The translations under genes and the position numbers were made by a program. Under the pieces are notes generated by a model. It had not been told where the DNA came from. It searched no databases and saw nothing but the letters and a program-made list of their open reading frames with translations. A DNA stretch of 17,903 nt. It comes from Zygnema cylindricum. Its lineage: Eukaryota > Streptophyta > Zygnematophyceae > Zygnematales > Zygnemataceae. Location of the stretch: positions 1-17,903 of the forward strand of contig JBBHKE010002273.1 of assembly GCA_037447655.1 (NCBI GenBank). Reading direction: 5' to 3'. This document shows positions 16,381 to 17,903 of this stretch, in pieces (position 1 is the stretch's first letter; every line of letters starts with the position of its first letter).

Positions 16381-16651
16381 TCCCATTTCAACGATATTAA
16401 TTAATTAGAAAACTGGGGAGAAAGGAGGGCAGAAGTTTTTTAGAATTATTTTTGATTTTTTATTTTTTTAGTTTCGTTAACGAAGTTTGGTTTTAGTTTT
16501 TTAGTATTAGTGTGGATTTTTTGTTCCTTTTTCTTTAAGTTTTGTTTGCGAAGTTTGGTTATTGTTTGTATACGAATTCGACGGTATTAAATATTATTTC
16601 GGACCTTTATTTTCAATGTTTTTTTTATGAAGTTGTATTTAAAAATGAAGT
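16381..16651. other. T-rich spacer
   Basis: T-rich sequence containing a duplicated phrase GTTTCGTTAACGAAGTTTGG / GTTTTGTTTGCGAAGTTTGG (about 16471-16490 and 16540-16559). No gene seen. Confidence 0.5.
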
Positions 16652-17083
16652 GGGACATTTATTTATCATGATGTTGTGTGTTTGCGTGGAGTATTTCTCC
16701 ATCTTCTTGAATTTCCCACAATCATTCAGTGTATTTCATTCTTCCACAATGGTGGAATTTGAGCTCACCCGATTTGCGACACACAATTTTGTCGCTCAAC
16801 GGAAAAAAATTAGTTGAACATTCAACAAAACACTGTGTTTCCTAGATAATGGTTCGGCGACGAGGATAGGACATTCATTTATCATGATGTTGTGTGTTTG
16901 CGTGGAGTATTTCTCCATCTTCTTGAATTTCCCACAATCATTCAATGTATTTCATTCTTCCACAATGGTGGAATTTGAGCTCACCCGATCAGCGACACAC
17001 AATTTTGTCGCTCAACGGAAAAAATTAAGCTGAACATTCAATAAAACACTGTGTTTCCTAGATAATGGTTCGGCGACGAGGAT
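16652..17083 (+). repeat. Two tandem 216-bp repeats
   Basis: Units 16652-16867 and 16868-17083 are offset by exactly 216 bp throughout and differ at about 9 positions (roughly 96% identity). Each contains a 6+6 bp palindrome TTCCAC-AATG-GTGGAA and GCGACA...TGTCGC. Each also contains the same 51-codon open frame starting MMLCVCVEYFSIFLNFPQSF and ending at TGA, intact in both copies. The low divergence indicates a recent duplication. Confidence 0.9.
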
Positions 17084-17903
17084 GCCTTCTCGCTGGATCA
17101 CTTCCAACAACGAGAGGGTGCAACACGTTTTATCATATAATGCTTGAGACCAAAATAAATTGTTTACAATTTTTTTTTGAACTTCCTTCAAAGAGAAAAC
17201 TTCCTCCAAAGGCAAAATATGTGTGTTTCTTGAGTAACGTTATGCTTCGATTAGGTTAAGCTTAATTTTGTATCTCAAGGTGTCTTTCTCCTCTCCCTCA
17301 CCTTTGCTGTGTTTTTATTCATCGCTGTTTTTTTTTTGGGCCCTTTCATTTAATCTTCTTATTTTCACATATATGGATTTTACAATTCTCTACAACTCTT
17401 CCTCCCTCGCTCAAACAGAAAAAATCCTCCGTCGCTCAAACTAAATAAAACACAAAATAAAAATTATAGAACGTACATTTGATTCTATTGTTATTTTTTT
17501 ATATGTTTTTGGAGCATATATACATAACTTCTAATAGACACACAATAACAATAAAAAGTGATAGACAATTTATCAAAAAGCTTTATTAAACATCATGAGC
17601 CTTTTAAAAAATTAAAAGGAAAAATAAAATAAAGCCTACAGAGACAAAAAAAAAACGCTTATCCAACATTCAGCAAAACTACGCCTATATTGAACCAAAT
17701 CAATACCCATTATTTTTAAGAACTAACCTATATTTACCCTATCGTAATTTTTCTCTACGTCTGGATTCGCGATACCAACAAAAAAATCCAAGCAAAGTCC
17801 CAAAGCGGTGGTCCATCCACTCCATCCACTCGTGTCAAAGTTCACTTTTTATCATGTGAATCCTGTATGGAAAAAATCCCAATAAAATATTTATTTATTT
17901 CAT
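17084..17903. other. AT-rich end of window, no supported gene
   Basis: I see A/T runs, a small pyrimidine patch at 17285-17300, and CCATCCACT repeated at 17812-17830. The frame at 17065-17259 starts inside the 216-bp repeat and has no recognisable domain. Near the end, AATAAAATATTTATTTATTT is typical AT-rich sequence. Confidence 0.5.

Noticed and set aside
16652-17083. CRISPR-like or integron-like array
   Set aside because: Only two long tandem units with no spacers; eukaryotic context.

Overview
This is eukaryotic nuclear DNA: AT-rich, with GT-AG introns, several families of short inverted-repeat transposons, microsatellites and long purine/pyrimidine tracts. There are no bacterial-style gene arrays and no recognisable rRNA or tRNA gene. 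Two recognisable protein fragments, both on the + strand, hint at the organism. One is an AAMP-type WD40 segment of the plant/alga/protist kind (it has GPGGGIE followed by WIQWHPKGH). The other is a short exon-like stretch matching the start of the Mg-chelatase AAA+ subunit. Together with a minus-strand first exon that looks like an organelle transit peptide, this suggests a photosynthetic eukaryote. That is an inference, and I do not name a lineage.

Layout. 1-5200 is mostly non-coding: purine tracts (1-127, 3617-3806, 4806-4879), a pyrimidine tract (1978-2216), a G-quadruplex-like run (2337-2360), and a repeat-rich segment (2265-3440) with direct and inverted copies of one motif. 5199-8189 on the minus strand holds the best multi-exon gene model, about 359 residues. 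It predicts a secreted, Cys-containing, N-glycosylated protein of unknown function, whose last intron can be read through into a hydrophobic tail. 8500-10060 carries a small ORF and several copies of a TA-flanked MITE family with CACCG...AATCGCTATTAGCGT ends. 10300-12000 carries weak minus-strand exons, the + strand Mg-chelatase-like fragment, and the transit-peptide-like exon. 12119-13860 is a dense and partly nested cluster of MITEs from at least three families. 14535-15900 is an AAMP-like WD40 gene relic with three in-frame stops, a reiterated exon-intron junction, and a pogo/Emigrant-like MITE plus (AT)35 inside one intron. 16010-17083 contains tandem repeats of 45 bp and 216 bp. The rest, to 17903, shows nothing I can name.

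No operon-like or pathway-like cooperation between the genes can be supported. The main interest is mobile-element architecture and decay or remodelling of exon-intron structure.
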